64,000 nucleotides of DNA. It comes from Picosynechococcus sp. PCC 7003 (GTDB taxonomy: Bacteria > Cyanobacteriota > Cyanobacteriia > Cyanobacteriales > MRBY01). Where the stretch lies: the NCBI RefSeq assembly GCF_001693255.1, contig NZ_CP016474.1:762661-826660 (forward strand), written 5' to 3'. The position numbers and the translations under genes were made by a program. The notes beneath the pieces were generated by a model that searched no databases, was not told the DNA's origin, and worked only from the letters and a program-made list of their open reading frames with translations. Position 1 is the first letter of the stretch, and each line of letters opens with the position of its first letter. Positions 16,854 to 26,719 of the stretch are shown piece by piece.

Positions 16854-18470
16854 TTATAGGGTGACCACAGGTAAAGGTACAGACGGATAAGGCGATCGCC
16901 GCAACAAACCATACTCAATGCCCTCGACCACGGCGCGATAGGAGGCCTCAAGGATATTGGCTGAGACGCCTACCGTTGTCCACCGTTCTAAGCCATCGCT
17001 CGATTCCACCAAAACCCTCGTTTTCGCGCCGGTGCCTGCTGCCCCATCCAAAATCCGTACCTTGTAATCCGTTAGCTGAAACTCGGCAATCTCTGGGTAA
17101 AATTTCGTCAATACCTTCCGCAGGGCCTGATCCAACGCCGAAACGGGGCCATTGCCCTCCGCTGCTTCAAGCAAATTTTTCCCGTTCACCTCTAACTTGA
17201 TCGTGGCGATCGCCGTACTTTGGGTTTCTCCCACATCACAATTCACATGGAACCCCCGCAGTTTAAAAAATTCCTGCCGATGCCCCAATGCCGAGCGGAT
17301 TAACAACTGAAAGCTCGCCTCCGCCGCTTCAAATTGATATCCCTCATGCTCCAAATCCTTTAATTTTTGCAAGATCGTTCGACTGGCCAGATCCGTTTTC
17401 TCCAACGCAATCCCGAAGCTTTTCGCCTTGGCCAAAATATTGCTTAAGCCCGCCTGTTCCGACACCACAATCCGCCGCTCATTACCCACCGTTTGCGGGT
17501 CAATATGTTCATAGGTGAGGGCATTTTTTTGTACCGCCGACACATGAATTCCTCCCTTATGGGCAAAGGCCGAACGACCCACATAGGGCGCATGGTCATC
17601 GGGGGCCAAATTAACAATTTCACTGATTAAGCGGCTCGTACCGGTGAGTTGTTGTAGTTTTTCCGGAGCTAAACAAGGCTGATTTAACTTCAGTTGCAAG
17701 GTGGGAATCAACGTACATAAATTGGCATTGCCACAGCGTTCTCCGTAGCCATTGACAGTGCCCTGTACCATGGTGGCCCCGGCCTGTACTGCCATCACTG
17801 CATTAGCCACAGCCATCCCCGAATCATTGTGGGTGTGGATGCCGAGGGGAATCTGGAGATCCGGAAATGCTTGTTGAATATCCTGGAAACTAGTCGTAAT
17901 CCCTTGGGGCAATGTGCCGCCGTTAGTGTCACACAAAACTAAATATTCGGCTCCTCCTTGGATCGCTGCTTCAAGGGTTTTGAGGGCATATTCGGGGTTT
18001 TGTTGATAGCCATCAAACCAATGTTCCGCATCATAAATTACCCGCCGATTTTGAGATTTTAGATAGGCGATACTCTCCCGAATCATCGCGCAATTTTCCG
18101 CCAAGGTGGTACCTAAACCGAGGGTGACATGGAGATCCCAAGATTTGCCAAATAAGGTAATCCAGTGAGTTTGGGCTAGGAGGGACGCTTGGAGTAAAGG
18201 ATCGGTTTCGACGGCAGAATGGGGACGTCGTGTTGAACAAAAGGCGACAATTTTAGCTTGCTGGAGTGGGTATTCCCGGAGATGTAGAAAAAATTGTTCA
18301 TCCTTTGGATTCGCCCCTGGCCAGCCCCCTTCAATAAAAGGAATGCCGAGGCGGTCGAGGTGCTGGGCGATGCGGACTTTATCTTCGAGGGAGAGGGCAA
18401 GGCCTTCTCGCTGACAACCATCGCGGAGGGTGGTGTCATAGATCTGAACTGGGTTTTGGGGAGAAACCAT
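16854..18470 (-). CDS. cimA: Citramalate synthase
   Basis: A 538-residue enzyme of the isopropylmalate synthase family that condenses pyruvate with acetyl-CoA to (R)-citramalate, the first step of the threonine-independent isoleucine route. The N-terminal TIM barrel has the metal/catalytic motif YDTTLRDGCQREG and the HTHNDSGMAVAN metal-binding motif. The C-terminal third (from about residue 400) is a LeuA-type regulatory domain, where isoleucine or leucine feedback acts in relatives. ATG 18470 is preferred; the frame runs upstream to a TTG at 18563 but that part is unlike the family. It stands alone. Confidence 0.92.
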   Translation of the reverse strand: MVSPQNPVQIYDTTLRDGCQREGLALSLEDKVRIAQHLDRLGIPFIEGGWPGANPKDEQFFLHLREYPLQQAKIVAFCSTRRPHSAVETDPLLQASLLAQTHWITLFGKSWDLHVTLGLGTTLAENCAMIRESIAYLKSQNRRVIYDAEHWFDGYQQNPEYALKTLEAAIQGGAEYLVLCDTNGGTLPQGITTSFQDIQQAFPDLQIPLGIHTHNDSGMAVANAVMAVQAGATMVQGTVNGYGERCGNANLCTLIPTLQLKLNQPCLAPEKLQQLTGTSRLISEIVNLAPDDHAPYVGRSAFAHKGGIHVSAVQKNALTYEHIDPQTVGNERRIVVSEQAGLSNILAKAKSFGIALEKTDLASRTILQKLKDLEHEGYQFEAAEASFQLLIRSALGHRQEFFKLRGFHVNCDVGETQSTAIATIKLEVNGKNLLEAAEGNGPVSALDQALRKVLTKFYPEIAEFQLTDYKVRILDGAAGTGAKTRVLVESSDGLERWTTVGVSANILEASYRAVVEGIEYGLLRRSPYPSVPLPVVTL

Positions 18471-18610
18471 AGGGGAACCGTCGGCTAGAAATGCTGCCTT
18501 TGATCCTAGCAAGGGAGTTTCTGGGCAAGACGGGCCTCGATACGATTCCACAAACTTAGACAATCTTGTTGATATTTCAGGGGCAGTGCATCACAAGATG
18601 ATCTAGAAAT

Positions 18611-18627
18611 TTTTTCTGAGAAAATCA
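18611..18627. promoter_or_regulatory. 17-base repeat with palindrome TTTTCTGAGAAAA, copy 1
   Basis: TTTTTCTGAGAAAATCA contains a perfect 13-base palindrome and recurs exactly at 28236-28252. This copy lies about 97 bases upstream of the lipoprotein start at 18724. A shared operator is possible. Confidence 0.35.
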
Positions 18628-18723
18628 CTGCTAGCTCCAGGACTTTTTGCAGCTTCCAGGGAATCGAGTACACTGGAAATACTTTTTTGATCTTAATGAT
18701 GCGTTTATAAGCTTGTGTTGTCT

Positions 18724-19197
18724 ATGGCGATCGCCTTCAAAGTTAGTCGGTGGTGTCTTAGCGGCTTCATCGCTGTAAATTTAATCGGCTGTACTCCCTG
18801 GACAGTTTTATCTCAACAGGAAAACCTCGGCACGACCAGGCAGCCCATTGTCAGTCTTGGGGCTGTGTCACCGGGGGTTGAGGTGTATGTCCAAGGCACT
18901 GTCACCCAGCGGGTGCCTCTCCTCAACCAGGGCGCTTACGAATTGCAGGACAGCACCGGGCGCATTTGGGTGATTACGGAAACTCCGCTGCCAGAGCCTG
19001 GGGCAGAATTGGCGATCGCCGGACAACTACAATTCCACGAGTTGCAACTCCAGCAGCAAGATTTCGGAGAATTTTTTATCCAAGAACAGGCGATTATCGA
19101 CACCGTAGAAGAAGGGACGATTTCACCGCCACAATTGCCCATTAAAGAACACCTCGATCTGCAGTTTTTGCCCCACAAGGGTCATCAAAAATCCTGA
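18724..19197 (+). CDS. Putative lipoprotein with OB-fold-like domain
   Basis: A 157-residue protein with an N-terminal signal sequence and a lipobox-like LIGC, so Cys23 would be lipidated and the protein exported. The body (about residues 45-115) has alternating strands (EVYVQGTVTQRV, GAYELQDSTGRIWVIT, ELAIAGQLQF) typical of a small OB-fold, as in bacterial nucleic-acid-binding-like or YgiW-type domains. I do not recognise a named family. ATG 18724 is chosen over GTG 18715 because the signal peptide is then of normal length. Function unknown. Confidence 0.7.
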   Translation: MAIAFKVSRWCLSGFIAVNLIGCTPWTVLSQQENLGTTRQPIVSLGAVSPGVEVYVQGTVTQRVPLLNQGAYELQDSTGRIWVITETPLPEPGAELAIAGQLQFHELQLQQQDFGEFFIQEQAIIDTVEEGTISPPQLPIKEHLDLQFLPHKGHQKS

Positions 19198-19251
19198 GGA
19201 TCAAGGTGTTAATCAATAACATTTAAGAATCAAGGTTTCGCACGGGCAATC

Positions 19252-20007
19252 CTAAGCATCGGAGCCGGATTCGCTGGTTTCTTTTGGTTCGTCGCTGGTT
19301 TCAGTCGTCGCCGTAGCTTCTGCTGCTTTGGCCTTGGCCTCTGCTTCTGCCTTTTCCCGACGTTGCCGTTCTACGGCGAGGGCATCTTCTAAAACCTCTA
19401 GGACTTGGTTCATTTTTTCGAGGTTGCTGCGATACAGATCCAAGTCTTTTTTCATTTTCTCCTCAGGGAGATTCAGACCTGCGGTGACCGTGGTCAGCAT
19501 TTCGTCGCGCTTCTCGGTGTCTTCTAGGAGTTGCGGCTCCGATTCACCGAGAAAAGTATAAATACCAATGGCAAATAAACGACTATATTTGAAGTGATCA
19601 TTTCTGGCGATCGCCTCAATTTTTTCCCACAATTCTTGGGCACCTTCGGGGGGCACATCTTGCCGGAAACACTCAATGAGTTGTGTGCCAGAACAGCGTT
19701 TTGCTAGTTCAACCAGGGCCATTGCATCTTCTTTATAACGGTTGGCATCGCCCCCAATTGCTTGGCACATGCTTTGGAAAATAGAAACTTTATCTGCCTC
19801 TGGGCGATAGCCTTGCATGAAGCGCTCAAAGGACGTGACAACACCCAATGCATAGAAAGGATCGTAGCGAAAATCGGCATTCACCGACAGTAAATGCATT
19901 TCGACCAAAAGTTCTTCGACGACGCGCCGAAAAATCGAATTAATTGGCCGGGTATGGTGTGTATAAAAATCACGCTTCGTATCGGAAACGGTGCGAACTT
20001 GACTCAC
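19252..20007 (-). CDS. thf1: Thylakoid biogenesis / PSII protein Thf1 (Psb29)
   Basis: A protein of about 251 residues of the Thf1/Psb29 family, needed for normal PSII assembly and FtsH-linked turnover. The conserved N-terminus RTVSDTKRDFYTHHTRPINSI is present, followed by EELLVEMHLLSVN. The C-terminus has a coiled coil (about residues 180-225) and an Ala/Glu/Thr-rich tail. The family starts at the RTVSD motif, so I place the start at GTG 20007 (MSQVRTVSD). The frame stays open upstream to ATG 20223, which would add 72 Cys/Phe-rich residues not typical of Thf1. It is convergent with the lipoprotein gene and downstream of the ATP synthase gamma gene. Confidence 0.88.
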   Translation of the reverse strand: MSQVRTVSDTKRDFYTHHTRPINSIFRRVVEELLVEMHLLSVNADFRYDPFYALGVVTSFERFMQGYRPEADKVSIFQSMCQAIGGDANRYKEDAMALVELAKRCSGTQLIECFRQDVPPEGAQELWEKIEAIARNDHFKYSRLFAIGIYTFLGESEPQLLEDTEKRDEMLTTVTAGLNLPEEKMKKDLDLYRSNLEKMNQVLEVLEDALAVERQRREKAEAEAKAKAAEATATTETSDEPKETSESGSDA

Positions 20008-20310
20008 AAATGGAACCCACAATTGACATTTCAATATTCTATTTTGACGTTTCCAGAGGCGTTTGCCAAGGTAATGGGTCTGGGACGGATTATCTAATGC
20101 GAGATATTTCAATTGAAATTCACAAAAAAAATCTCCCTTGGTCAGTAAATTGATCCCCTCTAAAAATCCATTGAAACTCTTTGGCGATCGCTTCCCCAAA
20201 CCACGACAAAAAAAGAGTGACATGGTTATGCCACCCTTTCTATATTATTAGAACTGCCTTCAAGTAACTGTTGGAGTTAGTGACGATAATAGAAATGACT
20301 TGTTCGTCTT

Positions 20311-21255
20311 TTAGAGTGCATTTGCACCGGCTACTACCTCTGACAGCTCCTGGGTAATGGCAGCCTGACGGGCCTTGTTATAGGACAACGTCAGGGTTTT
20401 CATCAGATCAGAAGCGTTGTCACTGGCATTGTTCATCGCTGTCATCCGGGCTGCCAACTCACTGGCTGCCCCTTCCTGGAGCGCCCGTAGTAGTTGGTTA
20501 CTGAGATATAGCGGTAACAACGCATTAAGAATGTCCTTCGGATCCTGCTCGAAGATCATATCTGCGGGCAGTTCCTTAACTTCTGTCGCTACCTTTTCCC
20601 GTTCAACTTGGAACTTACCACCCCGGGTAATCAGGTTGAAAGTTTCGTCGTCAGGGTTGGTTAGTGCTTCAGGCACCAAAGGCAATAGAGTTTGAACGAC
20701 AGGTTGAGAACTGATCAAAGACACAAAACGTGTGTAAATCAGTTCAATTTTGTCCACTTCTTCTGAGAGGAACAAAGAGAGCAGTTCATCGGCAATGTCC
20801 GACGCTTCTGCTGCCGAAGGAATTTGTTCTAAACCGGCATAGGTTTTAGCAACGGGGGCTTGGCGATTCTGGAAATATTGCACCGCTTTACGGCCCACCA
20901 GCACAAACTTGTAGTTGATGCCGGCTGCTGCTAATTCTTTTGCTCTTTGTTCGGCTTTACGGATGATGTTGGCGTTGTAGCCACCGCAAAGGCCGCGATC
21001 GCCAGTGATGACTAACAGACCGACGCACTTTACTTCCCGTTGCTTGAGGAGGGGCAAATCTGCTTCTTCAAGGCGGAGACGACTCTTGAGGCTATAGAGC
21101 ACCTGTAAGAGCGTGTTAGCAAAGGGACGGGTGGAAGTCACCTGTTCTTGGGCGCGACGTACTTTTGCCGCGGCCACCAGACGCATCGCTTCGGTAATTT
21201 TCTTGGTATTTTTGACGGATTGAATCCGGTCGCGAATCCCCTTTAGGTTTGGCAT
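20311..21255 (-). CDS. atpG: ATP synthase F1 subunit gamma
   Basis: The central shaft of F1, 314 residues (called atpC in cyanobacterial naming). The N-terminal helix [29 protein letters not shown] and the C-terminal helix [12 protein letters not shown] form the coiled coil that turns in the alpha/beta ring. It is longer than the E. coli subunit because of the cyanobacterial insertion (around residues 195-235). The two regulatory Cys found in plant chloroplast gamma are absent there. It is the last gene of the eight-gene minus-strand operon and follows atpA by 84 bases that hold a strong hairpin. Confidence 0.97.
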   Translation of the reverse strand: MPNLKGIRDRIQSVKNTKKITEAMRLVAAAKVRRAQEQVTSTRPFANTLLQVLYSLKSRLRLEEADLPLLKQREVKCVGLLVITGDRGLCGGYNANIIRKAEQRAKELAAAGINYKFVLVGRKAVQYFQNRQAPVAKTYAGLEQIPSAAEASDIADELLSLFLSEEVDKIELIYTRFVSLISSQPVVQTLLPLVPEALTNPDDETFNLITRGGKFQVEREKVATEVKELPADMIFEQDPKDILNALLPLYLSNQLLRALQEGAASELAARMTAMNNASDNASDLMKTLTLSYNKARQAAITQELSEVVAGANAL

Positions 21256-21282
21256 GAGTAATATCCCTTAGTTCGATTCTGG

Positions 21283-21327
21283 GTCGCCTGCAACCGCTGG
21301 TGATGCTGGCCATGGGCTACAGGCGAC
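21283..21327 (-). promoter_or_regulatory. Hairpin GTCGCCTG / CAGGCGAC between alpha and gamma genes
   Basis: Perfect 8-base arms at 21283-21290 and 21320-21327 in the 84-base gap between the alpha and gamma genes. No T run follows in the minus direction, so it is more likely an RNA-processing or stability element, or a partial attenuator, than a full terminator. Confidence 0.5.
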
Positions 21328-21339
21328 ATGATCATCTGC

Positions 21340-22857
21340 TTAGGCCGCAGCGGCGAAACTTTGCTTGTGCTCGGCGATCGCCTCTTTCAGGAGGGTTTCT
21401 GCCTCATCGGTCAACGCTTTGTCGTTGGCAATGATTTCACCGTACCGGGCTTTGCTGGTGGCAAGGTACTGACGCAGGCCAGTGGTGAACTCAACCACGC
21501 GATCGACAGGGATTTCATCAAGGTAGCCATTCAAGCCAGCATATACAATCGCCACCTGTTCAGCGACAGAAAGAGGCGAATTTTGGGCTTGCTTGAGGAT
21601 CTGACGGAGACGCTGACCCCGGGCTAACTGGTTTTGAGTTGCTGCATCCAGGTCAGAAGCAAACTGAGCAAAGGCTTCGAGTTCAGCGAACTGGGCCAAT
21701 TCCAGCTTGAGTTTACCAGCAACTTTCTTCATCGCTTTGGTTTGCGCCGCAGAACCAACCCGGGATACAGAAATACCCGCGTTAATTGCCGGACGGAAGC
21801 CCGCATTGAATAGGTCAGAGGACAAGAAGATCTGACCGTCGGTAATCGAAATAACGTTGGTGGGAATGTAAGCGGAAACGTCACCGGCTTGAGTTTCAAT
21901 GATTGGCAGGGCTGTCATGCTACCGCCACCGAGTTCATCGCTGAGTTTTGCCGCCCGTTCTAACAAACGAGAGTGCAAGTAGAAAACGTCACCGGGATAG
22001 GCTTCACGTCCGGGGGGACGACGGAGCAGCAAGGACATTTGGCGATAGGCTTGGGCTTGCTTGGTAAGGTCATCGTACACAACGAGGGTCGCCTTACCTT
22101 GGTACATGAAGTGCTCGGCGATCGCTGCACCAGTGTAGGGAGCAAGGTATTGCAGAGTTGCCGGGTCGTTGGCATTTGCTGCCACAACGACGGTGTAGTC
22201 CATTGCCCCTTTGGATTCGAGGGTAGAGACAACCTGGGCAACGGTGGAAGCCTTTTGACCGACCGCCACGTACACACAGATTACATCTTCACCTTTCTGG
22301 TTAATGATGGTGTCAACCGCCACGGCCGTTTTCCCAGTTTGACGGTCACCAATAATTAATTCCCGCTGGCCCCGGCCGACAGGAATCATCGCGTCAATTG
22401 CCGTAATCCCAGTCTGCATCGGTTCATGGACAGAACGACGGGCAATAATCCCAGGGGCCATGAATTCGATGAGGCGGGTATCGGTAGAGGCAATATCACC
22501 TTTCCCATCAAGGGGGCGGGCGAGGGCGTCAACGACACGGCCAACGATGGCTTCACCAACGGGAATTTCTGCGATCCGGCCAGTGGATTTAACGCTACTC
22601 CCTTCTTGAATGTCACGACCGTCGCCCATCAATACGGCACCGACGTTATCTTCTTCAAGGTTGAGGGCGATCCCTACGGTGCCATCTTCAAACTCAAGTA
22701 ATTCACCGGCCATGGCCTGCTCAAGACCATAGATCCGAGCAATCCCATCACCGACTTGAAGCACGGTGCCGACGTTATCGACTTGAACTTTTTGGTCGTA
22801 GGACTCAATTTGTTGACGAATAATGCTACTAATTTCGTCGGGTCTGATACTAATCAT
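21340..22857 (-). CDS. atpA: ATP synthase F1 subunit alpha
   Basis: A 505-residue non-catalytic nucleotide-binding subunit of F1. Walker [10 protein letters not shown] is near residue 170, and the family signature [14 protein letters not shown] near 363. Length matches the family. It alternates with beta in the hexamer on the cytoplasmic face of the thylakoid or plasma membrane. It lies between the delta and gamma genes in the standard cyanobacterial order. Confidence 0.98.
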   Translation of the reverse strand: MISIRPDEISSIIRQQIESYDQKVQVDNVGTVLQVGDGIARIYGLEQAMAGELLEFEDGTVGIALNLEEDNVGAVLMGDGRDIQEGSSVKSTGRIAEIPVGEAIVGRVVDALARPLDGKGDIASTDTRLIEFMAPGIIARRSVHEPMQTGITAIDAMIPVGRGQRELIIGDRQTGKTAVAVDTIINQKGEDVICVYVAVGQKASTVAQVVSTLESKGAMDYTVVVAANANDPATLQYLAPYTGAAIAEHFMYQGKATLVVYDDLTKQAQAYRQMSLLLRRPPGREAYPGDVFYLHSRLLERAAKLSDELGGGSMTALPIIETQAGDVSAYIPTNVISITDGQIFLSSDLFNAGFRPAINAGISVSRVGSAAQTKAMKKVAGKLKLELAQFAELEAFAQFASDLDAATQNQLARGQRLRQILKQAQNSPLSVAEQVAIVYAGLNGYLDEIPVDRVVEFTTGLRQYLATSKARYGEIIANDKALTDEAETLLKEAIAEHKQSFAAAA

Positions 22858-22958
22858 GTCTGTACTGTTAAATAAGGTTAATTCTAGGGACAGTCTATTG
22901 AGACACTTTTAAAGTTAAGTGGCCGGTGTTAAAACAGGTCCAAAAAATTGGCACCAGC

Positions 22959-23516
22959 TTAGTTTGAGCCTAATAGATCCATGCTGATCCGACGGAGTTG
23001 GCCCCGCAAGCTAGCGTCGAAGACTTTGGAACCGACCTTGATCACGACACCACCAATCAAATCGGCATCGGTGGCAATGTTCAGTTCAACGGCATTGGCC
23101 CCAGTCATTTGTTTAACTTGATCGGCGATCGCCGCTTCTTGATCAGTGGTCAATGGCTGCGCACTCGTGACATCAGCGAGAACAATATTGTTCAATTTCC
23201 GCTGGAGAGCAACGAATTCCTGACAAATGCCTTCGAGGAAAACAATGCGCCGACGATCCACGAGCAGAAACAAGAAGTTGAGGAAGTAGGTATCTACATC
23301 CTGGCCACAAACCCCTTGTAGGACACCTTTTTTATCCTCTGCTTTGACCAAAGGATTCATCACAAAAGACCGGAACTCTGCAGACTCTTGGAGGAGCGAC
23401 AGTAAGGCCCGGCAATTTTCTGCAAATGCCTCGACTTTATTGGTCTCCTGCGCAAGGTTCATCAGGGCACCAGCATAGGGCTCAACGACTTGAGCAATCA
23501 TTGTGTTGCCTTTCAT
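22959..23516 (-). CDS. atpH: ATP synthase F1 subunit delta
   Basis: A 185-residue subunit that links the top of F1 to the b/b' stator (atpD in cyanobacterial naming). The N-terminal helical domain (EPYAGALMNLAQ) and the conserved C-terminal strand region (DLIGGVVIKVGSKVFDASLRG, in part) are visible. Its ATG overlaps the atpF stop (ATGA), which argues for translational coupling. A second Met at residue 6 (MIAQVVEPY) is an equally good start. Confidence 0.96.
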   Translation of the reverse strand: MKGNTMIAQVVEPYAGALMNLAQETNKVEAFAENCRALLSLLQESAEFRSFVMNPLVKAEDKKGVLQGVCGQDVDTYFLNFLFLLVDRRRIVFLEGICQEFVALQRKLNNIVLADVTSAQPLTTDQEAAIADQVKQMTGANAVELNIATDADLIGGVVIKVGSKVFDASLRGQLRRISMDLLGSN

Positions 23517-24040
23517 GCGCCACCTCCCAGTTGTGCAATGCTGCGATCTACTAACTTGGCTTGAGCAGACTCATCCAAATCAGACCGCAATTGAGCTTCC
23601 ACTTTTGCCAGAGCAAGTTCTGCAACCCGTCGCTTCAGCTCGGTGATTACTTTTGCTTGTTCTGTACTTAATTCTTTCACCGCAGAAGCCTTGAGTTTTT
23701 CAACTTCATCGCGACCTTTAGCCAAAATATCTTGCTTGGTTTTTTCTGCGGCAACCTTGGCGTCTTCACGAATCTTGGCGGCCTGGGCCTGGGCCTGTTC
23801 GAGATCTTTTTGGGCTTTTGTCAGCGCTTCTTGGGCTTTTTTCGCGCGGTTTTCAGCATCTTCTAGATCCGCAACAATTTTGCTTTTGCGCGTCTCTAAA
23901 ATGTTGCCAATAAACTTGCTCCCATAGACGTACAGAACCCCAATGATGATCGCAAGGTTGATAATGTTTGTTTCTAAAATGTCGAAGTTTAAATGAAAAC
24001 CACCCTCCGATGCGGTGGCAAGGTAGGAAATAATTCCCAT
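23513..24040 (-). CDS. atpF: ATP synthase F0 subunit b
   Basis: A 175-residue stator subunit: one N-terminal membrane helix (about residues 24-42, NIINLAIIIGVLYVYG) followed by a long charged coiled coil rich in Ala, Lys and Glu that reaches up F1. The SKFIGNILETRKSKI hinge after the membrane helix is typical of cyanobacterial b. It overlaps the delta gene by four bases. Confidence 0.96.
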   Translation of the reverse strand: MGIISYLATASEGGFHLNFDILETNIINLAIIIGVLYVYGSKFIGNILETRKSKIVADLEDAENRAKKAQEALTKAQKDLEQAQAQAAKIREDAKVAAEKTKQDILAKGRDEVEKLKASAVKELSTEQAKVITELKRRVAELALAKVEAQLRSDLDESAQAKLVDRSIAQLGGGA

Positions 24041-24169
24041 GATATCGATCTACCCCAGCGCTATTTGCTTATGGTGTATACATCTAAAAATGGATAACTC
24101 TTTTTCTTAAAGATATAAAAGCTTGAAATCTTCAAGAGTTCCCATCTAGGCAGCGAAAACCGCACTACC

Positions 24170-24655
24170 CTAAAGCTTTGCCCCAACTAATTTAGAGGCG
24201 ATCGCCTGGCTCAGAGAATCAACTTGCTGTTCAAGGGATTTGAACGCAGATTCCCGTTGTGCCTCGATTTCCAGGGCTGCTTTTTCCCGCTCCGCCAAAG
24301 CCTCAGCCTGGGCAGACTTCACTTCAGCCGCCACAACCTTTTGAGCTTCAGCCTGAGCTTTTGCAATCACATCCTGGGCTTCACGACGCACATCACGGAG
24401 TTCTTGCTCATATTGAACGGCTAAGTCCTCCGCCTTTTGCTGACGTTCTTTCGCGTCTACTAAGTTGGTGCGAATATAATCGGAACGGTCGTCAATCGCT
24501 TGACCAATAGGCTTATAAAAAAGCTTATTTAACAACGCCGCTAAGACCAAAAACTGAATGGCCATCACGGGGAGCGTTGCGTCAAAATCAAAAAGACCAC
24601 CCTCAGCGGTTTTCTCGACTGCTTCAGTTGCTAAAACAATTGTCCAGTGTGTCAT
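24170..24655 (-). CDS. atpF2: ATP synthase F0 subunit b'
   Basis: A 161-residue second stator subunit found in photosynthetic bacteria (atpG in cyanobacterial naming). It has an N-terminal membrane helix ([19 protein letters not shown], in part) with the b' signature [16 protein letters not shown] after it, then a coiled coil. It pairs with b to make a heterodimeric stalk. The gene follows the c-subunit gene after a 149-base gap that contains an inverted repeat. Confidence 0.95.
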   Translation of the reverse strand: MTHWTIVLATEAVEKTAEGGLFDFDATLPVMAIQFLVLAALLNKLFYKPIGQAIDDRSDYIRTNLVDAKERQQKAEDLAVQYEQELRDVRREAQDVIAKAQAEAQKVVAAEVKSAQAEALAEREKAALEIEAQRESAFKSLEQQVDSLSQAIASKLVGAKL

Positions 24656-24740
24656 TTATCAATTGACCCCACCGTGTTTGGGTCTTATAGAGTTTATACA
24701 TCTAGGGGGTTACCCCATTGTCCCAGGGAAAAACGGGGCC

Positions 24741-24785
24741 TAGGTCATCCAGGACGCTGCCTTTAAATCAGCATCGAATGACCTA
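24741..24785 (-). promoter_or_regulatory. Hairpin TAGGTCAT / ATGACCTA between c and b' genes
   Basis: Perfect 8-base arms at 24741-24748 and 24778-24785 within the 149-base c-b' gap. No T run follows in the minus direction. Its arms share AGGTCA/TGACCT with the hairpin between the beta and epsilon genes. A role in uneven expression of the multi-copy c subunit, by RNA processing or protection, is plausible but inferred. Confidence 0.5.
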
Positions 24786-24804
24786 AACCCAGTTCGGTTT
24801 CTTT

Positions 24805-25068
<264 letters not shown>

Positions 25069-25211
25069 TTATTGAAGTGGGTATAAACAGGTCTCTAAAA
25101 CAGATCCCCGTCAAAAAAATTAACAGAAAAAGTGACCAGAAACACAAATAGACTTGAAATTTCTAGCTAGCCTTCGGGCTTTTATCAATAATCCTGAAGT
25201 AAAACCTTCCC

Positions 25212-25952
25212 TTAGTGATGGCCTTCCATCGCCTCAGCAATATAGGCTGCTGCGAGGGTGGCAAAAATCAACGCTTGGATCGCACTGGCGAATAAACCGA
25301 GTGCCATCAAGGGTAAAGGAATAATCAGGGGAACCAAAAAAACCAGTACACCAACCACCAGTTCATCCGCGAGGATGTTTCCGAAAAGACGGAAGCTCAG
25401 GGAGAGGGGCTTGGTGAAATCTTCCAGAATGTTAATTGGAAGCAGGATAGGGGTCGGTTCCAAATATTTTTTCAGGTAACCAATTCCACGCTTTTTGAAC
25501 CCAGCATAAAAATATGCCAAGGAAGTCAACAGAGCTAGGGCTACGGTGGTATTAATGTCGTTGGTGGGAGCCGCCAATTCACCTTCGGGTAAACCAATGA
25601 TTTTCCAAGGCACAAGGGCACCGGACCAGTTGGCAATGAAGATGAAGAGGAACAATGTTCCAATGAAAGGCACCCAAGGACGATATTCTTTTTCGCCTAG
25701 CTGGTTTTTAGCCAGATCCCGAATAAATTCGAGGGCGTATTCCATGAAGTTTTGGAAACCACCAGGGACACGCTGAACATTGCGGGTTGCTAGGATCGAA
25801 GCAAGCACGAGCACAGCAATAACGAACCAAGAGGTCATTAATACCTGTCCGTGAACTTTTAAGCCACCGAGTTCCCAATAAAAATGTTTGCCGACTTCGA
25901 GTTCAGCAAGGGGAAATAAACTAAATGTAGTTAAACTATTAAGCATTTCCAT
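25212..25952 (-). CDS. atpB: ATP synthase F0 subunit a
   Basis: A 246-residue membrane subunit that forms the proton half-channels (atpI in cyanobacterial naming). The essential Arg lies in [15 protein letters not shown], and the last helix region has [17 protein letters not shown]. Five or six membrane segments are visible. A gap of 161 bases precedes the c-subunit gene. Confidence 0.97.
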
Positions 25953-26005
25953 TTGATGATCTTTCCCCGGTTCTTTCTCTCGACAATCAAGGGCTAGGGC
26001 GGAAT

Positions 26006-26458
26006 CTAATTTGTTTTGTCTGCGGCAAGTAAACTATTCGGCAGGACATAAACAATGATGGCAAGTTTATAGGTAATGAACCCTAAAAAAGCGGGTAGGA
26101 TTTCCAGTTGCTCCAGTTGGGTTGCGATGACGATCAAGCCAATAAAGAGGGCTAAGCGACCGGAACCTGTTCTGGGATTGTTGCTACTGATTTTTTCTAC
26201 GCTTTTTGCCAACTGTCTCAAATAAATTATTCCAACGCCAGCACCAATGAGATAACTCACCGCTGCTTGGGCAGAATAAAAGTACCAGACCAATAGGGCG
26301 ATCGCCCCACTGATGGCAAGAGTCACAAAAAAAATGGACTGTTTGAGCTGATAGTACTCGTCCATTGGGGTGTTACTTGCCGAATCCCCATTATTTTCTA
26401 AGGTTGAGTTAGAAGAGTTGGGAATGTCTGATTGGCTTTGAGACTCAGATGAATTCAC
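26006..26458 (-). CDS. atp1: ATP synthase assembly protein Atp1 (AtpI/UncI family)
   Basis: First gene of the ATP synthase operon: a small membrane protein with four hydrophobic segments that helps c-ring assembly in relatives. The conserved core starts at MDEYYQLKQ. The start is uncertain. ATG 26365 gives 119 residues, close to the family's usual size; GTG 26458 gives 150 residues with a Ser/Asn-rich lead; a TTG at 26551 gives 181. None has a clear ribosome-binding site. I list the middle one. A gap of 53 bases precedes subunit a. Confidence 0.75.
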
Positions 26459-26719
26459 GCTCAGCAGGTTTAGAAGATCAAGGGTTTTGATCAGATTTAT
26501 TTGACTGTCTATATTGCTTTGTACAAGGGAAACAGTACAAACCACGTGCAATCATATCACGCCATTGTCACAATCCTTAAAAAGTTCCTCACGACCCAGG
26601 GCAAGGGCCGTAAAAGGTCTCAAGATGGGAGAACTGTCGGTTGCGCCTGGGGAGATTCAAGGTATTTTTATAGGGCGCAAACCTGCTTTGGTGAGAGGAT
26701 CAATCGTCCCAGGAAGATT

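Noticed and set aside
21268-21290. tRNA T-loop-like GTTCGATTC between alpha and gamma genes
   Set aside because: The gap is only 84 bases, no acceptor or anticodon arms can be drawn, and a hairpin explains the region better.
25169-25184. AGCC-TTCG-GGCT followed by TTTT upstream of the c-subunit gene
   Set aside because: A 4-bp stem is too short, and the T run is on the strand opposite to the operon.
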